Source: Gigantopelta aegis | Lineage: Eukaryota; Mollusca; Gastropoda; Neomphalida; Peltospiridae | DNA: 64,000 nt | Direction: 5' to 3' | NCBI RefSeq assembly: GCF_016097555.1 | Contig: NC_054713.1 | Span: 7,575,417 to 7,639,416 of the forward strand | In this document: one piece after another, positions 16,215 through 31,200 of the stretch | Layout: each line of letters starts with the position of its first letter | Numbering within the stretch: position 1 is the first letter of the stretch | Made by a program: the position numbers and the translations under genes | The notes under the pieces: generated by a model | Told to the model about the DNA's origin: nothing | The model's input: only the letters and a program-made list of their open reading frames with translations | Databases searched by the model: none

Positions 16215-19200
16215 CTAAATTAACAGTAATAATACAGCTATTTTGAATTTGAATGACGTCAGTATTCCAATGACGTCACTTGGCATTTCCTTACAATAAC
16301 AATAAACTGGGTATATGACGTTTCCGTTTTAAGAACGCTGGAAAAATTGCAATGCCAAATTGCTTTGAAAATGTTTTTGTTTGAGAATTACAGAAGCACT
16401 TGATTGTGTTTGAAAAAAAAAATGTAATTGAAAAAATTGTACTATTTATGAAATATGGATTTGAAGTAAAATTACCGTAAGATATGTTATATTTATTGTA
16501 TACGAAGCCAAAAGAATGGTACGAAAAGTGACTGTCGTTGACCTCTCACTGACTTTCTAGCTGGTGCTCAGTATAACTTAATGTAAGCATTTTTAATATT
16601 TTTCTGTTTTCAGTCGTCTTCCTCGGAGGAATGGGTCGATCTTGTACTGTACAACCGGCATCGTTCTCAAGTTTCTCGAGTCAGATCCGTAAGTCTCAAA
16701 CTCAGTATGATTGAAGAGTGTTGAAATCTAGACACTGGTACTTTTAAATCTCAGATGTCGTGTGTCTAGAATCAATCCATTCCCATGAAAACAAGGGCTT
16801 TTTCCTGTTCAAAAAGTAGCATATAACTGGTATATTATTGGTAACAGAAAAATATCAACCTCCAATGAGGGTATTTGAACTACAGACTCTCAGTATTTCC
16901 AGCGGTCTACCAACTGAGCTAATAGGGATATTCCCTCTAGCTACTGCCAGTAGGAGCACTTTATACCAACACTACTACATTATCAAAAGCCATGGTATGA
17001 GCTATCCTGTCTACATTCTTATTAACTTTTCAGATAATTGGTTGGAGTAAAAAGAACCCTAAATATTAATTCAAATCCATATTTTGATTGCTTTCTGCTT
17101 CAGGTAAGAATGGAAAATTTCCCATTCGTCCTCAACAGGATAAAGCCGATATTCTACGTCATTAACGAGTTATTATTTTTATCCTGCACGCCATAAAAAT
17201 TAAGGGGAATAATTATTAGTTCTGTTATTTCAGCTACGTTGTACATGTACGATGACCTAGAGGTCAAATGAGTAATTTTGTAATGTGGCTATGCATGTGA
17301 TGTCAAAAATCATAATCTGCTAGTATATGTTTATGACTGCTTTAATCGGTCATCATCATCTGCCAGTAGAAACAGTGGTTGCAGAATAAATAAACATAAT
17401 ATTATTTATTACCCCAGCAGGCACTCATAACGGGGAAAATAAAAATAATAATTTCATGCATTGGTTTAACGTACACTACTATTGGATGATTTGATGTCAA
17501 CAAACCAATCACCTTATCGTTGCTAAATATGACGTCATCACGAGTTGGCAAAGCACACACAATGATGTCACGTAGTTTAAAACATTTGCATTTACGTCTT
17601 TCTGGTTTTCGTGTTAAACTTGTAATAAAATGGTAGTTTAATGCAATTCATTATAGATTTTTTTTACAGACTATATAGAACTTTGGGTTTTGAAAATTAT
17701 CTGTGAACCGTGAATAAAATAAAAGTTAAAGCAATACCCAGAACAGTAAAGTAGTTTACGTCGTTTCTATATACATGGATGTGTAGCCAGTGTAGGCTAT
17801 ATCGAAAACAAAGGCTTTTAAAAAAAACCCAAATAGCTGGGGTAATAAATAGAATAACAAACTCAGTACCAGTTATTATCAAATTTATGTCCATCTATAT
17901 TATCCTCTATATATTCACTTTTAAACAAGGTGAAATAAAAGCGGTAATTGATTATAGGGTAACTGAAACAGTTTAGGAATTCTATGACTTCTTATAGTGG
18001 GGCATGTTTAATGCATGACTAACTGGTATTAGACTAGTCTCCATAAATATATTTTTTTAGGACTAACACATTTAACTTGGATTTGGTTGGTGAAAGCTGG
18101 ACATAATGTTTGTATGAGCCCCAAATAGTTTTTTCCCTCAAGATTAAATGCTAATTTTTACCCAGTAAATGTCTTCCAGTTTGATATTTTATTACATGTT
18201 ATTATTAGTGCTTTTTTCCCTCCATCTGTCAGCCAATCCATATAGTTTTCCAGACATTTTTCTTTTAATGCCTCAAAATATTGAGCTGAAATGTTTTGTA
18301 TATCTCTATCATAGTTATAGATGAAATTTGGTGTATATCTCTATCATAGTTATAGATGAAATTTGGTGTATATCTCTATCATAGATATAGCTGAAATTTG
18401 GTGTATATCTCTATCATAGTTATAGCTGAAACTTGGTGTATATCTCTATCATAGTTATAGCTGAAATTTGGTGTATATCTCTATCATAGTTATAGCTGAA
18501 ACTTGGTGTATATCTCTATCATATTTATAGCTGAAATTTGGTGTATATCTCTATCATAGTTATAGCTGAAACTTGGGGTATATCTCTATCATAGTTATAG
18601 CTGAAATTTGGTGTATATCTCTATCATAGTTATAGCTGAAACTTGGGGTATATCTCTATCATAGTTATAGATGAAACTTGGGGTATATCTCTATCATAGT
18701 TATAGCTGAAATTTGGTGTATATCTCTATCATAGTTATAGCTGAAATTTGGTGTATATCTCTATCATAGTTATAGCTGAAATTTGGTGTATATCTCTATC
18801 ATAGTTATAGCTGAAATTTGGTGTATATCTCTATCATAGTTACAGATGAAATTTGGTGTATATCTCTATCATAGTTACAGATGAAATTTGGTGTATATCT
18901 CTATCATAGTTATAGATGAAATTTGGTGTATATCTCTATCATAGTTACAGATGAAATTTGACTTTCATGGAGATTTGGGGGGCGGGACATAGCCCAGTGG
19001 TCTAGGATCAATCCCCGTCTGTGGGCCCATTGGGCTATTTCTCGTTCCAGCCAATGCACCATGACTGGTATATCAAAGGTCGTGGTATGTGCTATCCTGT
19101 CTGTGGGATGGTGCATATAAAAGATTACTTGCTACTAATGGAAAAATATACCTGTAGCAGGTTTCCTCTCTATGACTGTGTCAAAATGACCATATGTTTG

Positions 19201-22200
19201 ACATCCAATAGCCGATGTTCTTGCTCCAGCCAGTGCACCATGACTGATAGTAATACATCAAAGGTTGTGGTATGTGCTATCCTGTCTATGGGATGTTGCA
19301 TATAAAAGATCCCTTGCTGCTAATTGAAAAGAGTAGACCATGAAGTGGCGACAGTGAGTTTCCTCCCTCAGTATTTGTGTGGTCCTTAACCATATGTCCG
19401 ACGTCATATAACCGTAAATAAAATGTGTTGAGTGCATCGTTAAATAAACCATTTTCTTCCAATAGCCGATGATTAATAAATTAATGTGCTCTAGTGGTGT
19501 CATTAAACAAAACAAACTTCTTCTTCATGGCGATTTGCTAATTTTTAACAGTGTTATGTTCCTTGACCATAGAAGATATGGAAATTTGTGGGGCCTAGTA
19601 GGAGATTCTCAGAATGCTTCTTATATACACTCTTCAAAAAACGTAGGGGAACCTGAAATATTAATGTCAATATCAACTATTAGAGTGAACATACGTTTTG
19701 ACCACAGACATCCTAGTAAATTCCATGGTTTGCACATGCATCAAGCAGTTGCCCCGTACACGTGCAGGGGGTGTCATTCTCGATTTTGACAATTTCCAGG
19801 AAGGTCCATTAATCACTGTGGAATATTATTTCTGTCAATCTTTTTCATTCTGTTGATCATACAGTTGTTATAGTTTTGTATTTAGTCATTTTTATTGTTT
19901 GAATTTGCGATTTACTGATAAAAAAACATCAACTTCAAATTTCACTTCTGACCCCAATCATATTTCAAGATCTTTGCTGGTCATAAAACTTACTGTAATA
20001 CTGAACTACTGGTTGTAATGTTTGCCCAATTAATTCACTATTATCATATAACCATTTCCCACAGCTAATATACCATACAATTTTGGCAATTGTAAATTCT
20101 TATTATTTTGAAGAGTATATATTATATTGTTTCCTCGTTTCCCTTTCTGTTGCCAGTGGCTCTTTTTCTGTGGTAGACATCTAAATGTTTGTTACACAAT
20201 TAGTGTGATTTTAACTTCTATCTATTTCTTTTATTACATTTAGGTATTTGAAAAGAGCAACTCATGTTATCTTGGATGAAATCCATGAACGGGACTTGCA
20301 GTCAGATTTCCTCATGATCATTCTAAAGGATCTGTTGCCACGTAGACCAGATCTCAAGGTCATCTTGATGAGTGCCACTCTCAATGCAGAAATGTTTTCA
20401 AAATATTTTTGTAAGTCACATGTATTTCTAGAGAAGAAAACAAATTCATAAAAAAAAAAAAAAATTAAGGAATATGTACGATAGTTATTAGGAGGACAGA
20501 AAGTAGCCTAGTATGTGATGAGTCGTAGGTTGGATCTCCCTTGGTGGACTCAGGTGTTTTCCCATTCCAACCAGTTCCCCACAACTGTCTGTGGAAAAAT
20601 GCATGTCAAAGATTTAGTGTTCTGCTTGTGTCAGTAGGAGTAGTCTTTATGATAGCAATATATTGCCTTCTCTCCTTTTTGGACAAATAGCGAAATAACT
20701 GTATATTAGATAACAAAGAATCATAGTTTAAAATCTTCTCAGATGTTACAAAAATTAAAAGTTCTGTTTTATAATGCTCCATATCCTTTTACGTCATTTT
20801 GACGAAAACACATGATTTTGCTGCAACATTATGTAACATTCCCATCTGTTTTTCAGTCAACTCTCCGATGCTGAATATCCCCGGCTACACGTTTCCCGTC
20901 GAGGAATACCTCCTAGAAGATGTTGTTGAACTTCTGAAGTATGTTGCCCATTATTATTATTCCCGATAACAGTGGTTTTCTGACCAGAATTTTTTTTTAA
21001 ACCCGAACTATGATTCATATTGCAATATTTGGTAATTTTCGTTGTTGGTAAAACGATCAAATTTATTATCAAATTAGCTGTCACAATCAGCTATCGATCC
21101 CTGAAAATGACCGTGACGTACCGCCATTGTTGTCAAGCGAAAATACTTGCCGAAAACCACTTTTTGAACTCGAAATTTCAAGGTATTTTCAATTGAAAAA
21201 ATCAAAACAAAAGCCACCATTTTGAAAAAAATCTTTTTTCTTTTATTATATTTCTGTTTCCGGTGAGTGTCATGTGCAAAATGGCGGGAAATATGAATTG
21301 GGGAGTGCACTGTATGCAGTGTACAGTATGTCGACTGACGTGACGTCGGGCGAGATATCTCTCAGAAGGTTAAACTAGACCAGTGGGCGGGATTTAGCTC
21401 AGTGGGTAGAGTACTCACCTGAGGTGATTGAGTTGTAGGGTCAAACATCTTGGGTGGACCCATTGTTTTTTCTCCCCTCCAAACCAATGCCCTAGTATAT
21501 CTAAGGCTGTGATATGTGCTGTCCTGTCTGTGGAAATAATGGATCTTGTGCTAATAATGGAAAAGTGTAGTGGGTTTCCTCTGAAGACGATATATCACCA
21601 TCACCAAATGTTTGACATCCAAATAGCTGGTGATCAATTAATCAATGTGCTCTAGTGGTTTCGGTAGTCAGTGAGATCTCCTTTCTGTTAAATAAAAATA
21701 ATCGGCCGTGGTGGTGTCGTGGTTAAGCCATCAGAAATAAGGCTGGTATGTACAGGGTTCACAGCTGGGTACCGGCTCCATCCCAGAGCGAGTTCTTAAG
21801 GGCTCAATGGGTAGGTGTAAGACCACTACACCCTCTTCTCTCTCACTAACAACTAACAATTAACAACTAACCCACTGTCCTGGACAGAGCCCAGATAGCT
21901 GAGGTGTGTGCCCAAGACAGCGTGCTTGAACCTTAATTGGATATAAGCACGAAAATAAGTTGAAATGAAATAAATAAATCAAAATAACCTACCTGCAGGT
22001 AATGAAGGGAGACAACCCTAACTATTTCTGTGTTGTTATGTTGTAGGTATACTCCACAGAGTGAGAAACGGCCACAACGTCGTCAACATCATCAGCGTCA
22101 TAACCGCGGTGAATACAACCAAGAGAGAGATGAGGAACAGTGGAACTATGAAGTCTGGTGTCGAAATCTAAAAGGAGAGTTAGTATTTTAAAATTTAAAT

Positions 22201-25200
22201 TTTGTATAGTATATGACAGTTAATATAGTTATAGTAACAAGAGTTAATTTAACAGTGACAAGAGTTAGTATAGTTATATTAATGAGAGTTTGTATATTTA
22301 TATTAACGAGAGTTCATATATTTATATTAACGAGAATTCATATATTTATAGTAACAAGAGTTTGTATATTTATAGTAACAAGAGTTAGTATATTTATAGT
22401 AACAAGAGTTTGTATATTTATAGTAACAAGAGTTTGTATATTTATAGTAACAAGAGTTTGAATATTTATAGTAACAAGAGTTAGTATATTTATAGTAACA
22501 AGAGTTTGTATATTTATAGTAACAAGAGTTAGTATATTTATAGTAACAAGAGTTTGTATAGTTATAGTAACAAGAGTTTGTATATTTATAGTAACAAGAG
22601 TTAGTATATTTATAGTAACAAGAGTTTGTATATTTATAGTAACAAGAGTTTGTATATTTATAGTAACAAGAGTTAGTATATTTATAGTAACAAGAGTTTG
22701 TATATTTATAGTAACAAGAGTTTGTATATTTATAGTAACAAGAGTTTGTATATTTATAGTAACAAGAGTTTGTATATTTATAGTAACAAGAGTTAGTATA
22801 TTTATAGTAACAAGAGTTAGTATATTTATAGTAACAAGAGTTTGTATATTTATAGTAACAAGAGTTTGTATATTTATAGTAACAAGAGTTTGTATATTTA
22901 TAGTAACAAGAGTTAGTATATTTATAGTAACAAGAGTTTGTATATTTATAGTAACAAGAGTTAGTATATTTATAGTAACAAGAGTTTGTATATTTATAGT
23001 AACAAGAGTTTGTATATTTATAGTAACAAGAGTTTGAATATTTATAGTAACAAGAGTTTGAATATTTATAGTAACAAGAGTTAGTATATTTATAGTAACA
23101 AGAGTTTGTATATTTATAGTAACAAGAGTTTGTATATTTATAGTAACAAAGGTTTGTATATTTATAGTAACAAGAGTTTGTATATTTATAGTAACGAGAG
23201 TTTGTATATTTATAGTAACGAGAGTTTGTATATTTATTATAACAAGAGTTTGTATATTTATTATAACAAGAGTTTGTATATTTATAGTAACAAGAGTTTG
23301 TATATTTATAGTAACAAGAGTTTGTATATTTATAGTAACAAAGGTTTGTATATTTATAGTAACAAGAGTTTGAATATTTATAGTAACAAGAGTTAGTATA
23401 TTTATAGTAACAAGAGTTAGTATATTTATAGTAACAAGAGTTTGTATATTTATAGTAACAAGAGTTTGTATATTTATAGTAACAAGAGTTTGTATATTTA
23501 TAGTAACAAGAGTTAGTATATTTATAGTAACAAGAGTTAGTATATTTATAGTAACAAGAGTTTGTATATTTATAGTAACAAGAGTTTGAATATTTATAGT
23601 AACAAGAGTTTGAATATTTATAGTAACAAGAGTTTGTATATTTATAGTAACAAGAGTTTGTATATTTATAGTAACAAGAGTTTGAATATTTATAGTAACA
23701 AAGGTTTGTATATTTATAGTAACAAGAGTTTGAATATTTATAGTAACAAGAGTTAGTATATTTATAGTAACAAGAGTTTGAATATTTATAGTAACAAGAG
23801 TTAGTATATTTATAGTAACAAGAGTTAGTATATTTATAGTAACAAGAGTTAGTATATTTATAGTAACAAGAGTTTGTATATTTATAGTAACAAGAGTTTG
23901 TATATTTATAGTAACAAGAGTTTGAATATTTATAGTAACAAAGGTTTGTATATTTATAGTAACAAGAGTTTGTATATTTATAGTAACAAGAGTTTGTATA
24001 TTTATAGTAACAAGAGTTTGAATATTTATAGTAACAAGAGTTAGTATATTTATAGTAACAAGAGTTTGTATATTTATAGTAACAAGAGTTAGTATATTTA
24101 TAGTAACAAGAGTTTGTATATTTATAGTAACAAGAGTTTGTATATTTATAGTAACAAGAGTTTGTATATTTATAGTAACAAGAGTTTGTATATTTATAGT
24201 AACAAGAGTTTGAATATTTATAGTAACAAGAGTTAGTATATTTATAGTAACAAGAGTTTGTATATTTATAGTAACAAGAGTTAGTATATTTATAGTAACA
24301 AGAGTTTGTATATTTATAGTAACAAGAGTTTGAATATTTATAGTAACAAGAGTTTGTATATTTATAGTAACAAGAGTTTGAATATTTATAGTAACAAAGG
24401 TTTGTATATTTATAGTAACAAGAGTTTGAATATTTATAGTAACAAGAGTTAGTATATTTATAGTAACAAGAGTTTGTATATTTATAGTAACAAGAGTTAG
24501 TATATTTATAGTAACAAGAGTTAGTATATTTATAGTAACAAGAGTTTGAATATTTATAGTAACAAGAGTTAGTATATTTATAGTAACAAGAGTTAGTATA
24601 TTTATAGTAACAAGAGTTAGTATATTTATAGTAACAAGAGTTTGTATATTTATAGTAACAAGAGTTTGTATATTTATAGTAACAAGAGTTTTTGTATATT
24701 TATAGTAACAAAGGTTTGTATATTTATAGTAACAAGAGTTTGAATATTTATAGTAACAAGAGTTTGAATATTTATAGTAACAAGAGTTAGTATATTTATA
24801 GTAACAAGAGTTTGTATATTTATAGTAACAAGAGTTAGTATATTTATAGTAACAAGAGTTTGTATATTTATAGTAACGAGAGTTAGTATATTTATAGTAA
24901 CAAGAGTTAGTATATTTATAGTAACAAGAGTTTGAATATTTATAGTAACAAAGGTTTGTATATTTATAGGAATGAAAGAAAAGCTACTGTAAGTTTCTTT
25001 CCCCTCACAGCTAGTACTCAGATGCATGAGGGTTTGGGGTTGACAGCAAATAATCATAGTTTAAAATATGCTGAGTTGTCTTTAAAAATATAATTTTACC
25101 GACTTCAGTGGTGTCGTGGTTAAGCCAACGGCCATAAGACTGGTAGGTACTGAGTTCTCAGCCCGGTACTGGCTCCCACCCCAGAGCAAGTTTTAATGAA

Positions 25201-28200
25201 TTAATCGGTAGATGTAAGACCACTAAACTCTCTTCTCTCTGACTAACATCTAACCACTAACCTACTGTTCTGGACAGACAGCCCAGATAGCTGAGATGTG
25301 TACCCAGAACAGCGTGCTTGAACCTTAATTGGATATAAGCACGGAAATAAGTTGAAATCAATGAAAATACAGTTCTTAATATTTATTTCTGGATTGGCAT
25401 ACAAAAATGTATTTACGTAATAAAGAAATATATTACAAACAATAATAGTTATATATTGTACAGCAATATATATACAAATAGATACAAAACAGAGACAAAC
25501 TAGGCAAAACCATTGTTGATTATTTATATAAATTGGACACTGGAAAACTTCTCTCACTGACTTCAAACAAACACTGTCATTATCATATCATGACCGATAA
25601 ACCAGGGCCTCTAGATTATGGTAGCCCCACTCCCATGGCTGGTGACATTCAATGTTGGGCTAGTAAATAACTACTATTGCCATGCCCAACTGCTAGTGGA
25701 AAAAAAGGGGAAAAAAAGCCAAATGTTGCAGTTGTCTATTTTGTAAATATGGATTTACTTACCCGACTCCAACCCTCTGATGTTAGTGTTTTAAGCTCTT
25801 TCTCCCTCTTTAGGTGACATGATATCTGATTTTTTAGTACAATTTTATTAACTTAAAGAAAAGTAGGGCTAGTGAATTTTTAATTGTGGCTATTAAATGT
25901 TTTAAATCACTGATCCCATGGCTAGTGGATTTTATAAATCACTGATCCCATGGCTAGTGGATTTTATAAATCACTGATCCCATGGCTAGTGGATTTTATA
26001 AATCACTGATCCCATGGCTAGTGGATTTTATAAATCACTGATCCCATGGCTAGTGGATTTTATAAATCACTGATCCCATGGCTAGTGGATTTTATAAATC
26101 ACTGATCCCATGGCTAGTGGATTTTATAGAAATTCTAGAAGCCCTGGATAAACCTTCCTTTCCTTTACTCTGTTTTACAGTTACTCCGACTCGACAATAA
26201 GAGCTTTACAGGTGATGGACTTCAGTAAGGTTGACCTTGACCTTATAGCTGCTCTCATCCGGCATATCTGTCTCAAAGATGGGGTGAGTAGGCTTCATAA
26301 ATAATGGGGCAGGTCATAGCCACCGGCCTCGGTGGTGCAGTGGTTAAGCCATCGGACTACAGGCTGGTAGGTACAGGGTTCACAGCCCGGTAACGGCTCC
26401 CACCCAAAGCGAGTTTTTAAGGGCTCAATGGGTAGGTGTAAGGTCACTACACTCTCTTCTCTCTCACTAACAACTAACCAACTAACAACTAACCCACTGT
26501 CCTGGACAGACAGACCAGATAGCTGATGTGTGTGCCCAGGATAGCATGTTGGAATCTTAATCGGATATAAAGAAAGAAAGAAATGTTTTATTTAACGACA
26601 TACTCAATACATTTTATTTACGGTTATATGGCGTCAGACATATGGTTAAGGACCACGCAGATTTTGAGAGGAAACCAGCTGTCGCCACTACATGAGCTAC
26701 TCTTTCCGATTAGCAGCAAGGGATCTTTTATTTGCGCTTCCCACAGGCAGGATAGCACAAACCATGGCCTTTGTTGAACCAGTTATGGATCACTGGTCAG
26801 TGCAAGTGGTTTACACCTACCCATTGAGTCTTGCGGAGCACTCACTCAGGGTTTGGAGTCGGTATCTGGATTAAAAATCCCATGCCTCGACTGGGATCCG
26901 AACCCAGTACCTGTCAGCCTGTAGACCGATGGCCTAACCACGACGCCACCGAGGCCGGTAAATAATTGGATATAAGCACGAAAATAAGTTGAAATGAAAT
27001 GGACATAGCCTAGTGATAAAGCACTCGCTTGATGTACAGTCAGTCTGGGATCGATCCCCAATGGTGGGCTCATTGAGTTATTTCTCATTCCAGTCAGTGC
27101 ACCATGACTGGTATATCAAAGGCTGTGGTATGTGCTATCCTGTGTGGAATGGTACACATAAAAGTTCACTTGCTACTATTGAAAAAATGTAGCAGGTTTC
27201 CTCTCTAAGACTTGGAATTACCAATTGTTTGACATCCAATAGTCGATGATTAATAAAACAATGTGCTCTAGTGGTGTTGTTAAACAAAACAAACTTTATG
27301 TATTTTCCTGAAATTTTGAAATGATTTTTTGCTCTTTGCATGTTTCAGGAGGGAGCTATTCTTGTGTTCGTGCCTGGCTGGGCAGAAATCAGCAAGCTGA
27401 ACAAGCAGTTAACCAGCGAGCGAATGTTTCACTCTAGTAAGTGTGATAGTAAATCAGCTTAAAATCATGTTTGCATTTCTCCTGGGGTTTAGTATATTTA
27501 ATATGTAACGTTGATCATTAATAGGGCTCTCTTGGTCCGAAACTTTACAAGGACAGCAAACTTATAATATGACATTGAAGTAGCAACATCTACAATTTTC
27601 TCTATTTTTTATTTATGTTTAGTTTTACATTATATATTATTGTCTATTTACTATGATTTACTTTAGTTATACAATAGCATACTAACAATATGTTTTTGTG
27701 AAAATAAACTATAGTTATACCCAGATAATTTGAGTTTGCAGCATAGTTTCATTTATAGCAAACATGAAAATTAGCAAAATAACTGTCACAAACATTGGAA
27801 GATGGTGAAAAATGAACTAATTTAATTATTTTAAAGAATTTTAGTTTCAACGTTTTATGGGGGAAAAAATTAGTCCCTTGTCTGATGGGATTGTGAAAAT
27901 TAGCGTGAGTAAATCATACTTGGGACCTGTTTTCATACCACTGAATGATGCAGTACACCACTGTTAAATTAATTTATTAGAACATACATAGGTAAGGCGC
28001 TTGCTCGATGCGCCGTCAGTGTGGGATCGATCCTCGTCGGTGGGCCCATTGGGTTATTTCCGTTCCAGCCAGTGCACCATGACAGGTATATCAATGGTCA
28101 TGGTATGTACTACCCTGTCTGTGGGATGATGCATATAAAAGATCCCTTGCTGCTAATCGAAATGAGTAGCTCATGAAGTGGCGACAGCAGGTTTCCTCTC

Positions 28201-31200
28201 TCAATATCTGTGTGGTCCTTAACCGTATGTCTGACACCATACAACTGTAAATAAAATGTGTTGAGTGCGTCACTAAATAAAACATTTCTTTCTTTCTTTC
28301 TAGTATAGAAATTGGGAATTTTCTATGCCACTTTCTTTGGGGAAGAGGTCTATGTTCGGACCTACATAACACCTGGATAAATCAATGAAGTTTTGAATTA
28401 ATTGTTGGTAAAAGTAGAAGAAAACTTTATAATTTTCTCTTTCCAGTATTCCAGCATATCTGATTTCAAAACAGTCATCTTATTTATAAAGAGTTCATTT
28501 CCAAAGTGTGATGTATCTATTTCAATAATTTTGAGAAAAACATGTTTTTGTTGAAACATGACGAAGTGTATAATCATAGATATCGTTTTGACTGAAACTC
28601 ATTTGTCCTATTGTTAACATTAGTATACCTTCAATGCTAAGATAAAAATTTGGAAATCGGCATATGTTGCATTTTGAAAATTAACTTTTCATATTACAAA
28701 TATTAATTATTGTTTTGCAGATAATTTTCGGATCATTCCTCTACATTCCTTAATGCCGACAGTGAATCAAAAACAGGTGTTTGAGAGACCTCCACCGGGC
28801 GTGAGGAAGATCATCATAGCAACCAATATCGCGGAAACTAGGTCAATTATCAATGTTATTGTTAGCATAAAGTGTGGTTTTTATTTTTCACAGTAATCGT
28901 TGAGATCAAGTCGAAAATGTTTTAGAACACAAAAGTCATCTGTTGAGACTTGACCATTCAGGAGGGGTGGGTTGAGAGTTGTTGACTTAATGTAAAACTA
29001 GAAAGTTTTGTAAGCTATAAAATACTCAAAGTACTCTGGCTAATACTTAAAGTAGTTTGTTTGGATTTTTTTAGTGTTGTTTGTACAATGTTACCAAAAT
29101 TATTATTAAACTGTATCACTATATAGAGGCTGTTTCATGGGGTGTTTTCGAATACAATTTTTAGGTCAACTCATGATGTGTGAAAACCATATTTTCACGA
29201 ATAGCGAAGCAATGAGTGAAAATATGATTTTCACACATCACGAGTTGACATACAAATCATATTTAAAAAAACACCATGGAATGGTCTATTTATTATATAC
29301 ATTTTTCCCAATTTTTTACAATATCTTTCACCTTTTGTTAATATTTTTTGCTTATCCTATCGAAAACACGTAACGTCATGATATATTTCTTCTGATGGAA
29401 CTTTTCCAAAATTTTTATTTGACCATAGAATTTTAAAAAGAAATTTGAATAAAAATTATCTTTATTTAATTACTGAATTATTTATTTAATAATATTGCTG
29501 TGCAAACATACCTGAGAAAGCGATCCTCGAAAAAGCAAAACGAATTGAACGCCATTAAATTTTAACTTGCGCTCAATGACGGAACATTGTGTCATCATTA
29601 TTTAGCTTCGTATTCAATTCGTTTTAGATATTTTATTGTAAATGCACTCTATACCGGTACTCCTTTTTTATAGGTACAGTTGTTTAAATTACATTTTTTT
29701 AGTTTTCAAATATGATCAGATGCATTTGGTAATCATCAAACTTAAATACGAAGAAACTACACAAAGGGAGATAATTTAATCATGAACTTTTACAAAAAAG
29801 TAAATACAATTTCTATATTTTCACTGTAGCTAAAATACAGTGAAAATATTACTTTTCACCGGATATCACTTTTATGGTTTCTGTAGATAATAAAGATATA
29901 TATTGTTTTTATATGTTTATTTCCGAATCGGTTAAGTTACCACATAAACGTACCTGTGGTATGTATGATCATCTGCACACGTTCAATGTTTTAATTGACA
30001 GCAGATAGTCTCTGGTGCAACAGCGTAAGTGTCTGTCTGCTGTCAGTCAAAACATTGATCATGTGCAAACAGTCATGCATAACATGAGTTAGTTTATGTG
30101 GTAACTTTAACTGATTTGAAAATAAACAAGAAAACAATATTTCATCTTTATTGTGATAACAGTTTAATAATAATTTTGGTAGCTTTGTAGCTGACTTATA
30201 ACACATCCCTAAGTGTAATTGCATAACTGTGATAAAGAAGTTTGGCTCGGTGAGAGGTAGGGTTTAAAGGTGTGCGGTTATACATATTTATTGCACACTT
30301 CTGTCAGTGGGAACACCACCTAAATATAGTGTAAGTATAAATGTAGATAAAGTTTTCATTATTTCATGTTTTGGGGAAGTTTGTAAATTTTAACTTATGC
30401 GAATGACTCTGACTTTGGGAACTGATTGAGTTTTTTCTCGTTCGAACCAGTGTACCATTACTGGTCAAAAGCCGTGGTATGTGCTTTCCTGTCTGTGGGA
30501 AAGTGCATATAAAAGATCCCTTGCTACTAATGGAAAAATGTAGCGGGTTTCCTCTATATGACTGTCAAAATTACCATATGTTTGACATCCAAAAGCCGAT
30601 GATTAATAAATCAATGTGTTCTAGTGGTGTCGTTAAACAAAACAAACTTTAACTAACTGACTTTTGGAAATATAATGTCAGATTATACAACTTTCTTACT
30701 TTTTTTGTTTTTGTTTATATCAGTATCACCATAGACGACGTGGTTTTCGTGATTGATTGCGGTAAGATCAAGGTGAAGGACTTTCAGCCACAGAACAACT
30801 TGAGTACTCTGGAGTCGAAGTGGGTTTCCAAGGCGAACTCCAAACAGAGGAAGGGCAGGGCAGGCAGGTTAGTGTGTCAGTCATGTTAAAATCTGTCCCT
30901 TGGTACTTGGCGTGGATCCAGGGAGGTGGGTTTGAGGTGTCTGGACGCTCACGTTCATGGGTTTTTTCACTTATTTTGAAGTGCATTCATTACTAATATA
31001 CAAGTTTCATTTAAGTTTTTGCATGTAGATCCCCTCTCCCCCCCCCCCCCCCCCCATTCTGCCTAGGTGCAGTAGTTCTGCAGTTGCTCCAACCAGTATC
31101 CCATGACTATATCTAAAGTTGTGGTATGTACTGTCTTGTCTATGGGAAGGTGTATATAAAAGATCCCTTGCTCTTTTTGTGTTTGGTAGAAGTAGCATTT

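Noticed and set aside
16838-16940. Possible tRNA gene on the minus strand
   Set aside because: A- and B-box-like sequences exist but acceptor and anticodon arms do not pair; it is a SINE head.
22200-24972. CRISPR-like regular array
   Set aside because: Units are contiguous with no unique spacers, in a eukaryotic intron.
23106-25057. Long frames with 8-residue repeats (YIYSNKSL on plus, TINIQTLV on minus)
   Set aside because: They are read-through of the 24-bp intronic minisatellite, whose period is a multiple of three; there is no start context, domain or flanking exon.
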